The translations under genes were made by a program, and so were the position numbers. Shown piece after piece: positions 22,654 to 30,275 of a stretch of DNA of 34,455 bases. How positions within the stretch are numbered: position 1 is the stretch's first letter; the number at the start of each line of letters is the position of its first letter. The notes beneath the pieces were generated by a model that worked only from the letters and a program-made list of their open reading frames with translations, was not told the DNA's origin and ran no database searches. Location of the stretch: IMG/VR virus record IMGVR_UViG_3300025162_000116, positions 1 to 34,455 of that record; one strand, written 5' to 3'. This stretch comes from a virus.

Positions 22654-22721
22654 CATTTGTGTTCAATTTGATTCGCAAAACCAAATTCGGGACTAACCAC
22701 GGCTACATATTTCTATGCAGA

Positions 22722-23765
22722 TCAGACTATATCACATACCATTTCTGGTACTCTCGCGCTTCCAGAGCCTATTGCAATTGCTCTGTACTCCTCTTCCAAG
22801 GATAGTCGTTGAACCTTCTCAAATACTTGAGCTTGGCTGCTGATTATCATATTTAAGAATTCCCGAAATACCATTTTATCTTTTTCTAATAGCGTTCTAT
22901 CTTTATTCAATTTCTTAATCACAAAAACAATATGAATGTATCCTTGTTTTATAGCATCTTTCTGATGTGTGATTATTTTTTTAGTATTCACACTAAAAGT
23001 GAAATCAGATTTAACTTCTATCAATAGATCAAACTTCTCTAAGTAAATATCTGGTCTATGATATCCACTTCTATTAATAGAGCTTATTATTCTTGGTATT
23101 TCTTTTCCATTTTTAATAGTAAGAGTCATGTCTTCGATTAAAAACCTTATAACCGAATCTTCATACCCTTGGCAAAAATACTCTTTACCTTCTGCAATTA
23201 TTTTCTTATTACAAGAAGCATAAAAGTTATATTCCATTGTGCCATTTTTAAGTTTTGTAGCATTTGTTTTCTCGACTAACAGTTTCTTTTCCTCTTCTGT
23301 TCGTCTTTGCCATTGTTTTTCAGTTTTCTTGGACATATAATCTTCTCCATATCTATTTTTATACGTCTGTAATCTTTTTTCATTCATTGCCCGTTTTTCT
23401 TCTTCGGACTTAAACGAGTTAGTTTTTGTTCGTTTTTCATTTGACGCTTTGATTTTTTCTTCTCTATCCTCACCTTTAAAACGATCACTAACAGCTACTC
23501 TTCTGATTTCTTTGGCTTTATTATTAGCACAAGCACTACAAAGTTTTTTATAACCTTCTACAATATTTTTGAATTTTGTTTCTGCCCCACATTCCACACA
23601 TCTACCACAAATATCTGTTTTATAAAATAAATCAAAGAACTGTTTTGCGGTATACTTGTTTCTTAAAGCATTCATCAACCCATGTATTGTAGAATAAGTT
23701 TTGCCATTCAATTGACAATAAAAACTTCCTTCTTTAAAATGGTCTTTACTATTAAAAATTTCCAT
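22722..23765 (-). CDS. Intron-encoded homing endonuclease, PD-(D/E)xK/Vsr-like
   Basis: The 347-residue ORF lies inside the gene 32 intron. The N-terminal part has a zinc-finger-like CGRCVECG...CSACANN unit. The middle is highly charged, with NUMOD-like EKRTKTNSFKSEEEKRAM and similar helices. The C-terminal nuclease domain reads YEDSVIRFLIED, then YHRPDIYLEKFDLLIEVKSD, the PD...ExK pattern of Vsr/EDxHD-type endonucleases. The last ~30 residues are translated from the ribozyme core: they span R, and the stop codon lies within S. It would cut intronless gene 32 copies. Its ATG follows a hairpin and a late promoter, as in I-TevI control. Confidence 0.83.
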   Translation of the reverse strand: MEIFNSKDHFKEGSFYCQLNGKTYSTIHGLMNALRNKYTAKQFFDLFYKTDICGRCVECGAETKFKNIVEGYKKLCSACANNKAKEIRRVAVSDRFKGEDREEKIKASNEKRTKTNSFKSEEEKRAMNEKRLQTYKNRYGEDYMSKKTEKQWQRRTEEEKKLLVEKTNATKLKNGTMEYNFYASCNKKIIAEGKEYFCQGYEDSVIRFLIEDMTLTIKNGKEIPRIISSINRSGYHRPDIYLEKFDLLIEVKSDFTFSVNTKKIITHQKDAIKQGYIHIVFVIKKLNKDRTLLEKDKMVFREFLNMIISSQAQVFEKVQRLSLEEEYRAIAIGSGSARVPEMVCDIV

Positions 23766-23799
23766 ACTTATAAGTTTATCTCACATATAAGTATTTATA
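23766..23799 (-). promoter_or_regulatory. Late promoter plus start-site hairpin of the intron endonuclease
   Basis: On the minus strand TATAAATA (23799 to 23792) is followed by ACTTATA (23792 to 23786), which pairs with TATAAGT (23772 to 23766) abutting the ATG. Long pre-mRNA can fold this hairpin and mask the start; RNA begun at the late promoter would start within or past the 5' arm and leave the start open. T4 I-TevI is controlled this way. Confidence 0.65.
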
Positions 23800-23889
23800 A
23801 AAACTTAAACTTAGACTTCCCAGACAATTCACGAAATTTTTCGACAGTGATTACTCACTGAAGCCGCTTGTTATGCAAAAGCAAAGTTA

Positions 23890-24167
23890 ACGGGACATTC
23901 TCCTTTAATTGTGGTAGGGCAACCTTCCATAAACCACTTCCCTGATGTGCCTTCAAATCCATGAGACCACTTCTCTACCCAACTTACACTTTCACCAGCA
24001 AACGGAGGAAGGAATCTTAGTACAGCTTCTCCATTTCCTAATTTATCTACAGTAAGTTTCCAAAGTCGATCATCACCATAAGATGTTTTCTTTGAATCAT
24101 CAATTTGTTTAGAGAGCACTTCAATTGACTGTTTGCTCTTTGCCCTTAGTTCTGTTAAATACGACAT
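23890..24167 (-). CDS. 32: Single-stranded DNA-binding protein gp32, 5' exon
   Basis: This is the first exon of gene 32, coding residues 1-92 and part of Val93. It carries the N-terminal basic start MSYLTELRAKSKQSIEVLSK (self-association), LWKLTVDKLGNGEAVLRFLP and the zinc region HGFEGTSGKWFMEGC. With the second exon the zinc ligands are His69, Cys83, Cys91 and Cys94, close to T4's His64, Cys77, Cys87 and Cys90. Read without splicing, the frame runs 17 bases on to a stop at 23871 and loses the last ligand. The leader AACAACTAAAACAAA resembles that of uvsX. The gene lies just after gene 59, as in T4. Confidence 0.9.
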
Positions 24168-24183
24168 AGTTTTATTATTTGTT

Positions 24184-24828
24184 TTAGTTGTTTTGTTTGT
24201 TTTGTTTATTGATGAAACCCTTCACCAATCTCTTATATTTCAATATATCAAATACTTTCCAATATTCCAAAACCATTTGATATTTCTTTACTCCTTTGTA
24301 GTCTACTTCGAAAATGAAATCATTATGATGTTCATATACCTTATCTAGAAATCCTGTTATTATGTTCAATATAATAAGACTTTCTAACTTTACCAAACCT
24401 TTTTCATAATAATCGAAAACTTCTGTGTATGGGAATTCCTTGGACGAATTAAATCTTTCGTTGTATTTTCCGTCCTCAAATAATGGCTTGATCTCTTGCT
24501 TAAAAATATACTCAGAAGACTGAATATAAGAATCAAATTTTGATAAAACAGAATGGTCAAGTGAACCCATCCAACAATTCTTATTCTTCACGAAATTCAG
24601 AACGAAGAGCTTTTCTATCAGGTCAAGGTTTCTGTATTTTTTATGAAGATTTACACAGATATAAAACTCTTTCTTCCTTTCGAACCCTGATAGGAAATTC
24701 TTACTAACCATACCACGATATTTGAAGTAATCATAATCTTTAAGAAAATAACTTTTAACAGCAATATACTTCAAATATATAGCTTCAGCATTATTTTTAA
24801 TTATCGAGTCACAAACCAAAAAGCTCAT
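24184..24828 (-). CDS. 59: Helicase loader gp59
   Basis: This 214-residue basic, helical protein aligns with T4 gp59 (217 residues) by pattern. YDYFKYRGMVSKNFLSGFER is followed by KYRNLDLIEKLFVLNFVKNK and CWMGSL (T4: YDVIKYNW..., DAWIGDI), and the C-terminal part YQMVLEYWKVFDILKYKRLV matches the T4 AYRKILNI region. gp59 binds fork DNA and gp32 and loads the gp41 helicase; all three are in this window. It starts inside the end of gene 33 (20-bp overlap) and is followed by gene 32, the same order as in T4. Confidence 0.85.
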   Translation of the reverse strand: MSFLVCDSIIKNNAEAIYLKYIAVKSYFLKDYDYFKYRGMVSKNFLSGFERKKEFYICVNLHKKYRNLDLIEKLFVLNFVKNKNCWMGSLDHSVLSKFDSYIQSSEYIFKQEIKPLFEDGKYNERFNSSKEFPYTEVFDYYEKGLVKLESLIILNIITGFLDKVYEHHNDFIFEVDYKGVKKYQMVLEYWKVFDILKYKRLVKGFINKQNKQNN

Positions 24829-25048
24829 CCGATTCTTCCTTCTTAATCAAGTTGTAATCATCGGCTTCCTTCTTCAAACGGTCGTATATTGATGGAGTGA
24901 ATAGATTGTTATAGATATACTCTTCATCGAGATCGTACCGTTTTTGATATTCAACTATTGCTTCAAGAAGTGTGGAATCATTTATTTCCATGTTACTATA
25001 AACTTCCTGAATGAAGTTTTCTTTGGATTTGAATTCTAATGGTGCCAT
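24809..25048 (-). CDS. 33: Late transcription co-activator gp33
   Basis: The 79-residue acidic, helical protein matches T4 gp33 in position and in sequence pattern: LLEAIVEYQKRYDLDEEYIY, then IYDRLKKEADDYNLI (T4: YLEATTAFLEENSIPETQFA, IIEKIQSEA). It ends in the hydrophobic peptide DELFGL, like the T4 C-terminal clamp-binding LDFLL. gp33 bridges RNA polymerase and the sliding clamp at TATAAATA promoters, which abound in this window. It is shorter than T4 gp33 (112), lacking much of the N-terminus. It overlaps gene 59 and has a late promoter of its own, suggesting positive feedback. Confidence 0.8.
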   Translation of the reverse strand: MAPLEFKSKENFIQEVYSNMEINDSTLLEAIVEYQKRYDLDEEYIYNNLFTPSIYDRLKKEADDYNLIKKEESDELFGL

Positions 25049-25057
25049 ATATGTTTT

Positions 25058-25065
25058 TATTTATA
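25058..25065 (-). promoter_or_regulatory. T4-type late promoter before gene 33
   Basis: TATAAATA on the minus strand ending about 9 bp before the ATG. That is very close, so transcripts from it would carry a very short leader or start at the ATG. The adjoining GTTGTATATTAT may be an early promoter for the same gene. Confidence 0.5.
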
Positions 25066-25078
25066 ATATACAACATTT

Positions 25079-25486
25079 TTATGAGATTTCCAAATCCTTT
25101 TTCTTGACGATTTCAATGGATACTTTTGCTGTCCCAGATTTCAACATATCAAGTTTTTTTGCCGCAGAGCGACTTAGATCTAAAGCTCTTCCGTGAATGT
25201 TAGGACCAAAATCGTTTACTCGAACTACTACCGTTTCCCCATTTTTAAGATTCGTAACAAGTAGAAATGTTCCAAACGGAAACTGCTTACTTGCACAAGT
25301 CATTTTTTTAGAGCTAAAGACCTCCCCTGAAGCAGTTTTTTTGCCATCAAAAGCACTTGAGTAATAGGATGCAATTCCAGTTTGACCTTTATGTTGTTCA
25401 CTTTGTGCATGAACATTTGTTGTGGTTAATAAAATAAAAACTATTGATAATGAGATTGATTTTAAAACTTTTTTCCATTTTAACAT
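25079..25486 (-). CDS. RlpA-like exported lytic transglycosylase domain protein
   Basis: The 135-residue protein has a signal peptide at about 1-27 (basic start, hydrophobic core SISLSIVFILLTTT, cut after VHA). It is followed by one double-psi beta-barrel of the RlpA type: GIASYYSSAFDGKKTASGE, FPFGTFLLVTNLKNGETVVV, RVNDFGP and RALDLSRSAAKKLDM. Glu55 (TASGE) and Asp92 (RVNDFGP) match the acidic residues required in RlpA. There is no SPOR domain. It would act on peptidoglycan outside the inner membrane, perhaps in lysis or in remodelling the wall. A late promoter at 25602 and two hairpins lie upstream. It may have been acquired from a host. Confidence 0.85.
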   Translation of the reverse strand: MLKWKKVLKSISLSIVFILLTTTNVHAQSEQHKGQTGIASYYSSAFDGKKTASGEVFSSKKMTCASKQFPFGTFLLVTNLKNGETVVVRVNDFGPNIHGRALDLSRSAAKKLDMLKSGTAKVSIEIVKKKDLEIS

Positions 25487-25503
25487 GATAAGCTATTAAG
25501 TTA

Positions 25504-25536
25504 AGGATAGCAGAGTTTTAATTGCTCTGCTATCCT
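25504..25536 (-). terminator. 12-bp hairpin upstream of the rlpA-like gene
   Basis: AGGATAGCAGAG and CTCTGCTATCCT form a perfect 12-bp stem around a 9-nt loop. It lies after the ribonucleotide reductase gene but inside the leader of the rlpA-like gene, 17 nt before its ATG. No T-run follows on the minus strand, so a terminator, attenuator or mRNA-stabilising hairpin are all possible. Confidence 0.55.
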
Positions 25537-25601
25537 AAAAATACTTCCTATGTGTGTAATATACTAAGAACTATTGATATTTTCAATAGGTATTTCATCT
25601 A

Positions 25602-25609
25602 TATTTATA
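25602..25609 (-). promoter_or_regulatory. T4-type late promoter for the rlpA-like gene
   Basis: TATAAATA on the minus strand, followed after 12 nt by a CTATTGA/TCAATAG hairpin (25571-25589). It lies between the reductase stop and the rlpA-like start. Confidence 0.7.
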
Positions 25610-25620
25610 AAATCTCGCAA

Positions 25621-28600
25621 TCATCCACAACCAGAATACCCACAAGATTTACAAACTTTACAACCATTTTCGAATATAATCTTAGTTCCACACTCTGGGC
25701 AAACATCACCAGTTTCATCTCCATTCTTAGTGTACTTAGTTAATACTCTAGCAACTGCGGTAGTAAAATCTGTAATGCCATCTGATATTTTTTTAATAGT
25801 AGAGATTATATTATTAATTGGAACTCCATGACGGAGTAATTGTGATGCTAGAATTGTAACTGCCCGTTCTGCATCACCTGCCAATTGAATATTTTCTATT
25901 CTTATATCTTCACAGACAAATGTATATCTACCCTTGGTCTCTTTAATTAATTCCCCATTACAATGTCTAACAGAGTTATCACTATCAACGAAAGCAAATA
26001 CTTCATATGGTCTATCTTGTAGCATCCCAACAACAACTCCAAATTTATTACCTTTAACTGTTATTGGGTATAAATGTGCTTGGAGTTTCTTAGGTCGTTT
26101 TGGAGCATGATTATCTTTAATAGAACCTACTTCTTCCTCTTTAGAGGTTCCTGTAGTAAGAATTCCTTGTCTACACCCATCTCGATATACAGTAACACCA
26201 ATAACACCTAAATCATGAGCTTTCTGGTAAACTTCAGATATATCTTCCTTGGTTGCTGTACTTGCCATATTGATCGTTTTACTAACACTCAACGAGGTAT
26301 TCTTTGCTACAATAGCTAACATTTTAAGATGTTCCGTTGGTATAAGATCATTTGCTGTAATAAATACCTTCCTATCTTCTAATGGTATTTCCTCAATATT
26401 CTGACAAGACCCATTACCTTTTGTAATTTTTTCAAGAATATCTAGATAAATTTTATTAGTGTAATTCTCCTTCAAGTATTCATCAAATACTGGATCAACA
26501 ATATAAACTATTTCATAGTCCTTATTGCCCTTCTCAATCCTTCTTGAGTAAGCCAGAGCATATACTGGTTCAATTCCTCCTGATAACATTCCTGCAAGAT
26601 ATGATATGGAACCATTAGGTGCAATGGAAGTGAAACAAGAATTTCTTACTCCATATTTCTTTAGGTCTTCCTTTATTTCATTTGACATTGAAAATCTTTC
26701 GTTGGCTTTTATGAATAAATCATAATCGAATGCTGGATACGATTCTCCAATTTCTTTAGCCATTTGTATAGATTCATGCATACTTACCATAGTCAGTAAG
26801 AAAAATAAACGTTCAACTAACTGATAAGCAACATCAGAATTATAAGGGATTCTCATCTTATAAAGAGCATCACCGAGTGCCATTGCTCCAAGACCGATTG
26901 GACGAACCTTAAGAGTAACATCCTTTATCTTCTCAAGAGGATAATCATTAACATCAATAACAGAATCAAGAAATCTCGTTGCAAGTCTAATTTCTTTATC
27001 AAACTTCTCGAAATCAAATGTTCTATCCTCTTTAACAAAATTTACGAGATTTAATGAGCCAAGATTACAACTTGCATATGGGATATTTACGAATTCGGCA
27101 CAATTACTTACCAATAAACCACCAGACCAATAAGTATGCTCTTCTGCTTCTACAGTTAAATCAAATACTTCATATTCATCTAAATAATCTATTGAATTAA
27201 TATCATAGGTTGTTTTTCTATAATTTCTTTCTTTAATATTATTAATAATCTGATTTACTTTTTCATTTTTATATGATTGAATAAATCCTATTTTTTCATT
27301 AAAAATATTTCTATCTTGTGTAATATTTAAATCATAAGATTTTTTACATTCATATACACCATTACTAAAAACAACATTTTTTGGTTCATTAATGGTATAA
27401 TAACTCGAAATACCAATAAAAGATAGCATTTCTTGAACCTGTTTAATTAATTTTAATGACGATTGTTTGAGTGTAATTCTATTTCCACAAATAGAACCAT
27501 TAGCTGAATATAATCCTCTAAGAAAACTTAATATTTGCTTTCTGTTTCCTTTATAATATCTTTCAGGAATAATTCTTTCTTCAACACGAGGTAATTCTAA
27601 ATAAGTAATTGTAGTATCAATTTCCCAACCATACTTAAAAGCAATTCTTCTATCTTTAATAATTAAATGTTTAATTTCACTATTAAAATAGTCAGAATCA
27701 TTTTCTCCAATACATAAATAAACAAGATTATTAGATGCTTTATGAACAGTACCATCTCCAATTACTAATCCATCCATTATTGTTTTTTCATCAAAACCAT
27801 TATCTAATAAAACCCTACATTGATCTACCCTACATTGATCTATTGAATTAGCATCCTTAACTTCTATTTTTTCATCATTTTGTACAATTCTATGATTCTT
27901 TGTACCAATAAATGAACCTGTTGACGTATTATAACTATAAACAGATTTACTACCTGTACTCCATTTATTAATAACAGTAGTAAATTGTTTACCAGACCAT
28001 ATATAATCTCCAATATTAATCTCACCAATAGTTCTAATGCCATTAGGAGTCAATACTGTAGCAAACGCTGGTTGACATGGGTTCGAGAGTACAGTATCAT
28101 TCAGATTCGTTGTAGTGCATTGTCTATGAGCTATATCAATATTAAATATACCAGGTTCCGCACTATTCCAAGCTTTATCTATGATTTCATTCCAAATATC
28201 TTGATTAGTAATTACTTTACCGTTTTCATCTTTTATAATGCACCATAAACCTTCTGAATCAAAACAAGTATGTGGTTCATTAGGATTCTCTTTTAGATCT
28301 TTATAAAATTGATCTGGTATTCTAATACTAATATTAAGTCTTTCAAGAGTACCTTCTGTTTCTTTTAATCTAATTACACTAAGAATATCAGGATGAGTAA
28401 TATTAAACTGTGCCATACCAGCTCCCTTTCTACTTCCACCTTGGCTTACGCCATCTAACATCTTGTCGAATACCTTTAAAAATGGAATCGGACCAGAACT
28501 TTTTCTGTTGATGGTTTTAATGGTTTCATTACTTGAACGTAAATTAGAAAACACATATCCAACTCCTCCAGAAGCCTTTGTTACTAATGCTGCTTCTTTA

Positions 28601-28848
28601 AGAGCCTCAAATATACCTTCAATAGAATCCTCGATACCCATCGTAAAACATGAAGAAAGGGTTCCTTTTCTCTTTCCATTAGTATTACCGTTCATTAAAG
28701 TAGGGCTTGACGGAATAAATGTTTTTGATTTGATTGATTCTAAAGATGGTGGATAAATATGAGAAATTCGCTCCGCTAATTCTTCCCAACTATTTTCTGT
28801 TCCAAGATAATATCTTTCATGTAAAAGTTTTTCAATTGCTTTGTTCAT
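25621..28848 (-). CDS. nrdJ: Class II (B12-dependent) ribonucleotide reductase with in-frame intein
   Basis: A 1075-codon ORF; removal of a 325-residue intein leaves about 750 residues of adenosylcobalamin-dependent reductase. Visible are PSSPTLMNGN and the redox Cys67 in SSCFTM, then TKASGGVGYVFSNLR and SQGGSRKGAGMAQFNITHPD. SNP is joined across the intein to CAEF and ASCNLGSLNL, giving the N-x-C-x-E active site. PNGSISYLAGMLSGGIEPVY and the C-terminal zinc ribbon CPECG...CKSCGYSGCG typical of NrdJ follow. It makes dNTPs from NTPs or NDPs without oxygen dependence, replacing the NrdA/B type of T4. Activity depends on host cobalamin. Confidence 0.93.
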   Translation of the reverse strand: MNKAIEKLLHERYYLGTENSWEELAERISHIYPPSLESIKSKTFIPSSPTLMNGNTNGKRKGTLSSCFTMGIEDSIEGIFEALKEAALVTKASGGVGYVFSNLRSSNETIKTINRKSSGPIPFLKVFDKMLDGVSQGGSRKGAGMAQFNITHPDILSVIRLKETEGTLERLNISIRIPDQFYKDLKENPNEPHTCFDSEGLWCIIKDENGKVITNQDIWNEIIDKAWNSAEPGIFNIDIAHRQCTTTNLNDTVLSNPCQPAFATVLTPNGIRTIGEINIGDYIWSGKQFTTVINKWSTGSKSVYSYNTSTGSFIGTKNHRIVQNDEKIEVKDANSIDQCRVDQCRVLLDNGFDEKTIMDGLVIGDGTVHKASNNLVYLCIGENDSDYFNSEIKHLIIKDRRIAFKYGWEIDTTITYLELPRVEERIIPERYYKGNRKQILSFLRGLYSANGSICGNRITLKQSSLKLIKQVQEMLSFIGISSYYTINEPKNVVFSNGVYECKKSYDLNITQDRNIFNEKIGFIQSYKNEKVNQIINNIKERNYRKTTYDINSIDYLDEYEVFDLTVEAEEHTYWSGGLLVSNCAEFVNIPYASCNLGSLNLVNFVKEDRTFDFEKFDKEIRLATRFLDSVIDVNDYPLEKIKDVTLKVRPIGLGAMALGDALYKMRIPYNSDVAYQLVERLFFLLTMVSMHESIQMAKEIGESYPAFDYDLFIKANERFSMSNEIKEDLKKYGVRNSCFTSIAPNGSISYLAGMLSGGIEPVYALAYSRRIEKGNKDYEIVYIVDPVFDEYLKENYTNKIYLDILEKITKGNGSCQNIEEIPLEDRKVFITANDLIPTEHLKMLAIVAKNTSLSVSKTINMASTATKEDISEVYQKAHDLGVIGVTVYRDGCRQGILTTGTSKEEEVGSIKDNHAPKRPKKLQAHLYPITVKGNKFGVVVGMLQDRPYEVFAFVDSDNSVRHCNGELIKETKGRYTFVCEDIRIENIQLAGDAERAVTILASQLLRHGVPINNIISTIKKISDGITDFTTAVARVLTKYTKNGDETGDVCPECGTKIIFENGCKVCKSCGYSGCG
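27103..28077 (-). mobile_element. Intein with LAGLIDADG endonuclease in the ribonucleotide reductase
   Basis: Residues 258-582 of the ORF. The first residue is Cys258, in CQPAFATVLTPNGIRTIGE (block A). GTKNHRIV (315-322) is block B with its His. Two dodecapeptide motifs are IMDGLVIGDG (357-366) and FLRGLYSANG (442-451). YEVFDLTVEAEEHTYWSG is block F and GGLLVSN block G, ending in Asn582. The +1 residue is Cys583, which becomes the reductase's catalytic cysteine. The penultimate residue is Ser, not the usual His. The second dodecapeptide has Asn450 where an acidic residue is usual, so cutting activity may be weakened. Confidence 0.92.
27812..27841 (-). repeat. 15-bp tandem duplication inside the intein
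   Basis: ACCCTACATTGATCT occurs twice in a row, encoding (I/V)DQCR twice. It keeps the frame and lies between the splicing block B and the first endonuclease motif, a tolerant linker. Confidence 0.9.
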
Positions 28849-28885
28849 TTTTATCTGTTTAATTATTTCCTATTAATATATTCTT

Positions 28886-29155
28886 TCATTCAATACCTCT
28901 TACTCGACCTGTTTTGTTTAGCCCCTTTTTAAGGGGTTTTAGCACTTCTTCCTGAAATTTTCTAATCTTCGGATCACTTTGAATCGTGCTTTTTCTGTAG
29001 GACAGATTGATGATTGGAGATCCAAACTCTCTCATTATGGCAATTTCGCCACAAAAAGGACAAGATTGTGTAGTAGGTTTGTCTCGATCTGCAATGGGGT
29101 AATTTTCTTCAAATTCATGCCCACAAGACTCACATTTATAATCCCAAAATCCCAT
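28886..29155 (-). CDS. FmdB-like zinc-ribbon protein, 89 residues
   Basis: The protein starts MGFWDYKCESCGHEFEENYP and has CPFCGE about 25 residues later, the two CxxC pairs of an FmdB-type zinc ribbon. A basic C-terminal tail (KFQEEVLKPLKKGLNKTGRV) follows. Such short ribbons are widespread and are often called putative regulators, without known mechanism. It lies 37 bp upstream of the reductase start and after a second, similar ribbon gene, all leftward in one likely operon. A role in nucleic-acid binding or in regulating the operon is only a guess. Confidence 0.78.
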   Translation of the reverse strand: MGFWDYKCESCGHEFEENYPIADRDKPTTQSCPFCGEIAIMREFGSPIINLSYRKSTIQSDPKIRKFQEEVLKPLKKGLNKTGRVRGIE

Positions 29156-29181
29156 AATATTTAATATTTAATTGTTATTAT

Positions 29182-29370
29182 TTAACTAGATGTTGGGAGG
29201 CTACAAAGCCACACAGCTTTTGCTGTAGTTCCAACAATTCTTTCGACCCCACCTCTTTCTCCACATTCTGGGCATAAACACTCACATGGAAGATTTCTGT
29301 CATCAATACTATAAAGGTCTGAGAACTCATGCCCACATTTGATACAACGATAATGATATTCTATTGCCAT
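29182..29370 (-). CDS. FmdB-like zinc-ribbon protein, 62 residues
   Basis: The protein starts MAIEYHYRCIKCGHEFSDLY and continues with CLCPECGERGGVERIVG, again two CxxC pairs, with extra cysteines nearby. It is a shorter paralogue-like companion of the 89-residue ribbon just downstream and lacks its basic tail. It stands 12 bp after the RNase H gene. The double gene may come from an old duplication; similarity outside the metal sites is low. No specific function can be given. Confidence 0.75.
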   Translation of the reverse strand: MAIEYHYRCIKCGHEFSDLYSIDDRNLPCECLCPECGERGGVERIVGTTAKAVWLCSLPTSS

Positions 29371-29382
29371 ATTATTTACAAG

Positions 29383-30252
29383 TTAAAAATTTTTAAGAAC
29401 ATTTTTGAAATTTCCAACAATCCCATGTTCAATTAAATAATTAAACATATTATTTTCTTTCACTTCATATGTATTATAAGCGTTAAGGATGTTGGTTTTA
29501 ACTACCTCTGGGACCATCCTAAAATCTACTAATGTTTTATTCTCTTGGAAACGTTTATATCTTTCTGGTCCTAAGAAATCCTCTAATTTCCCTTGTTTTG
29601 CGTAATTAAATGCTTCTGTGATATAAGTCTGACGAAGTGGTTTCTGGCGAGTTCCTGTAACAAAAGAATTTATATCAGAAATTATAGAAGGTATTCCGTC
29701 TGACACCTCAGAACGACAGATGTGTGTAAATAAATTATAAGGAATTTCTTCTATTATTACATCAATAAATTGATTATTATTAGGATCAAACTGACGTAAC
29801 TTTGGTATAGAGTGTAACTGAAAGAAATCTTTATCTCGACCGACAATTACCACAGGGTCTTGAGTTTTTTTACTCAAGAGACTTAGTATTGCGATTGTAT
29901 CGTCAGCTTCTGCTCCATTTACCTTGATAACCTTATAGGAGGAATTGCTTCTTAGCTCTTCCTCTAACTCAGAGAAATATCCATGAATAACTTTCCAGTC
30001 AAGATCATCTTCGTCTCTTGTTTTTTTCCTTTTGTGTTTATACCCTTTAAAAACGTCTTTTCTCCACGAATTCGAGTCAACACTTATGATAGTTTCTTCT
30101 CCGAATTCTTGCTTAAGTCTTGCTCTAGAATCTTGGATTTTATTTAGGAGAATTATTCTGATGTCCTTTAAGACTGGAACCTTTTTCTGATTTAATTTCA
30201 TTGAAGAATATAATGAAAGATACAGCAGGTTCGATAAGTCGATTATAATCAT
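29383..30252 (-). CDS. rnh: RNase H / 5'-3' exonuclease, T4 Rnh type
   Basis: A FEN-1-family flap nuclease of 289 residues. It begins MIIIDLSNLLYLSLYSS (first metal Asp) and has VDSNSWRKDVFKGYKHKRKK, the GAEADDTIAI acidic cluster and VIVGRDKDFFQLHSIPKLRQ, all matching T4 RNase H. The C-terminal pattern RYKRFQENKTLVDFRMVPEVVK also matches (T4: RYKENLVLIDFDYIPDNI). It removes RNA primers from Okazaki fragments, stimulated by gp32. I take the ATG at 30252. The ATG 18 codons upstream adds residues unlike the family and overlaps a candidate promoter and the end of the next gene. Confidence 0.9.
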   Translation of the reverse strand: MIIIDLSNLLYLSLYSSMKLNQKKVPVLKDIRIILLNKIQDSRARLKQEFGEETIISVDSNSWRKDVFKGYKHKRKKTRDEDDLDWKVIHGYFSELEEELRSNSSYKVIKVNGAEADDTIAILSLLSKKTQDPVVIVGRDKDFFQLHSIPKLRQFDPNNNQFIDVIIEEIPYNLFTHICRSEVSDGIPSIISDINSFVTGTRQKPLRQTYITEAFNYAKQGKLEDFLGPERYKRFQENKTLVDFRMVPEVVKTNILNAYNTYEVKENNMFNYLIEHGIVGNFKNVLKNF

Positions 30253-30275
30253 ATGTTGGTGATTTTGTTGTTTAT

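Larger units (their letters stand above)
22654..23889 (-). ncRNA. Group I intron in gene 32
   Basis: This 1236-nt intervening sequence interrupts gene 32. Group I core elements are visible on the minus strand: a P-like AATTGTCTGGGAA near the 5' part, R (GGTTCAACGACTATCC, 22800-22815) and S (GATATAGTCTGATC, 22720-22733), with GACTAT/ATAGTC forming P7. Hairpins include CAGTGA-GTAA-TCACTG (23845-23860, P2-like) and CTGCATA-GAAA-TATGTAG (22703-22720, P9-like), both with GNRA loops. With boundaries chosen so that the exon ends in U and the intron in G, splicing restores the gp32 frame and its CPVC zinc motif. It belongs to the same general class as the T4 td, nrdB and nrdD introns; the insertion site differs from those. 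Confidence 0.88.

Noticed and set aside
22065-22700. gp32 C-terminal part as a separate gene from ATG 22700
   Set aside because: The first ~15 codons lie in intron sequence downstream of the S element and do not match gp32; homology begins at CDANRH after the splice site.
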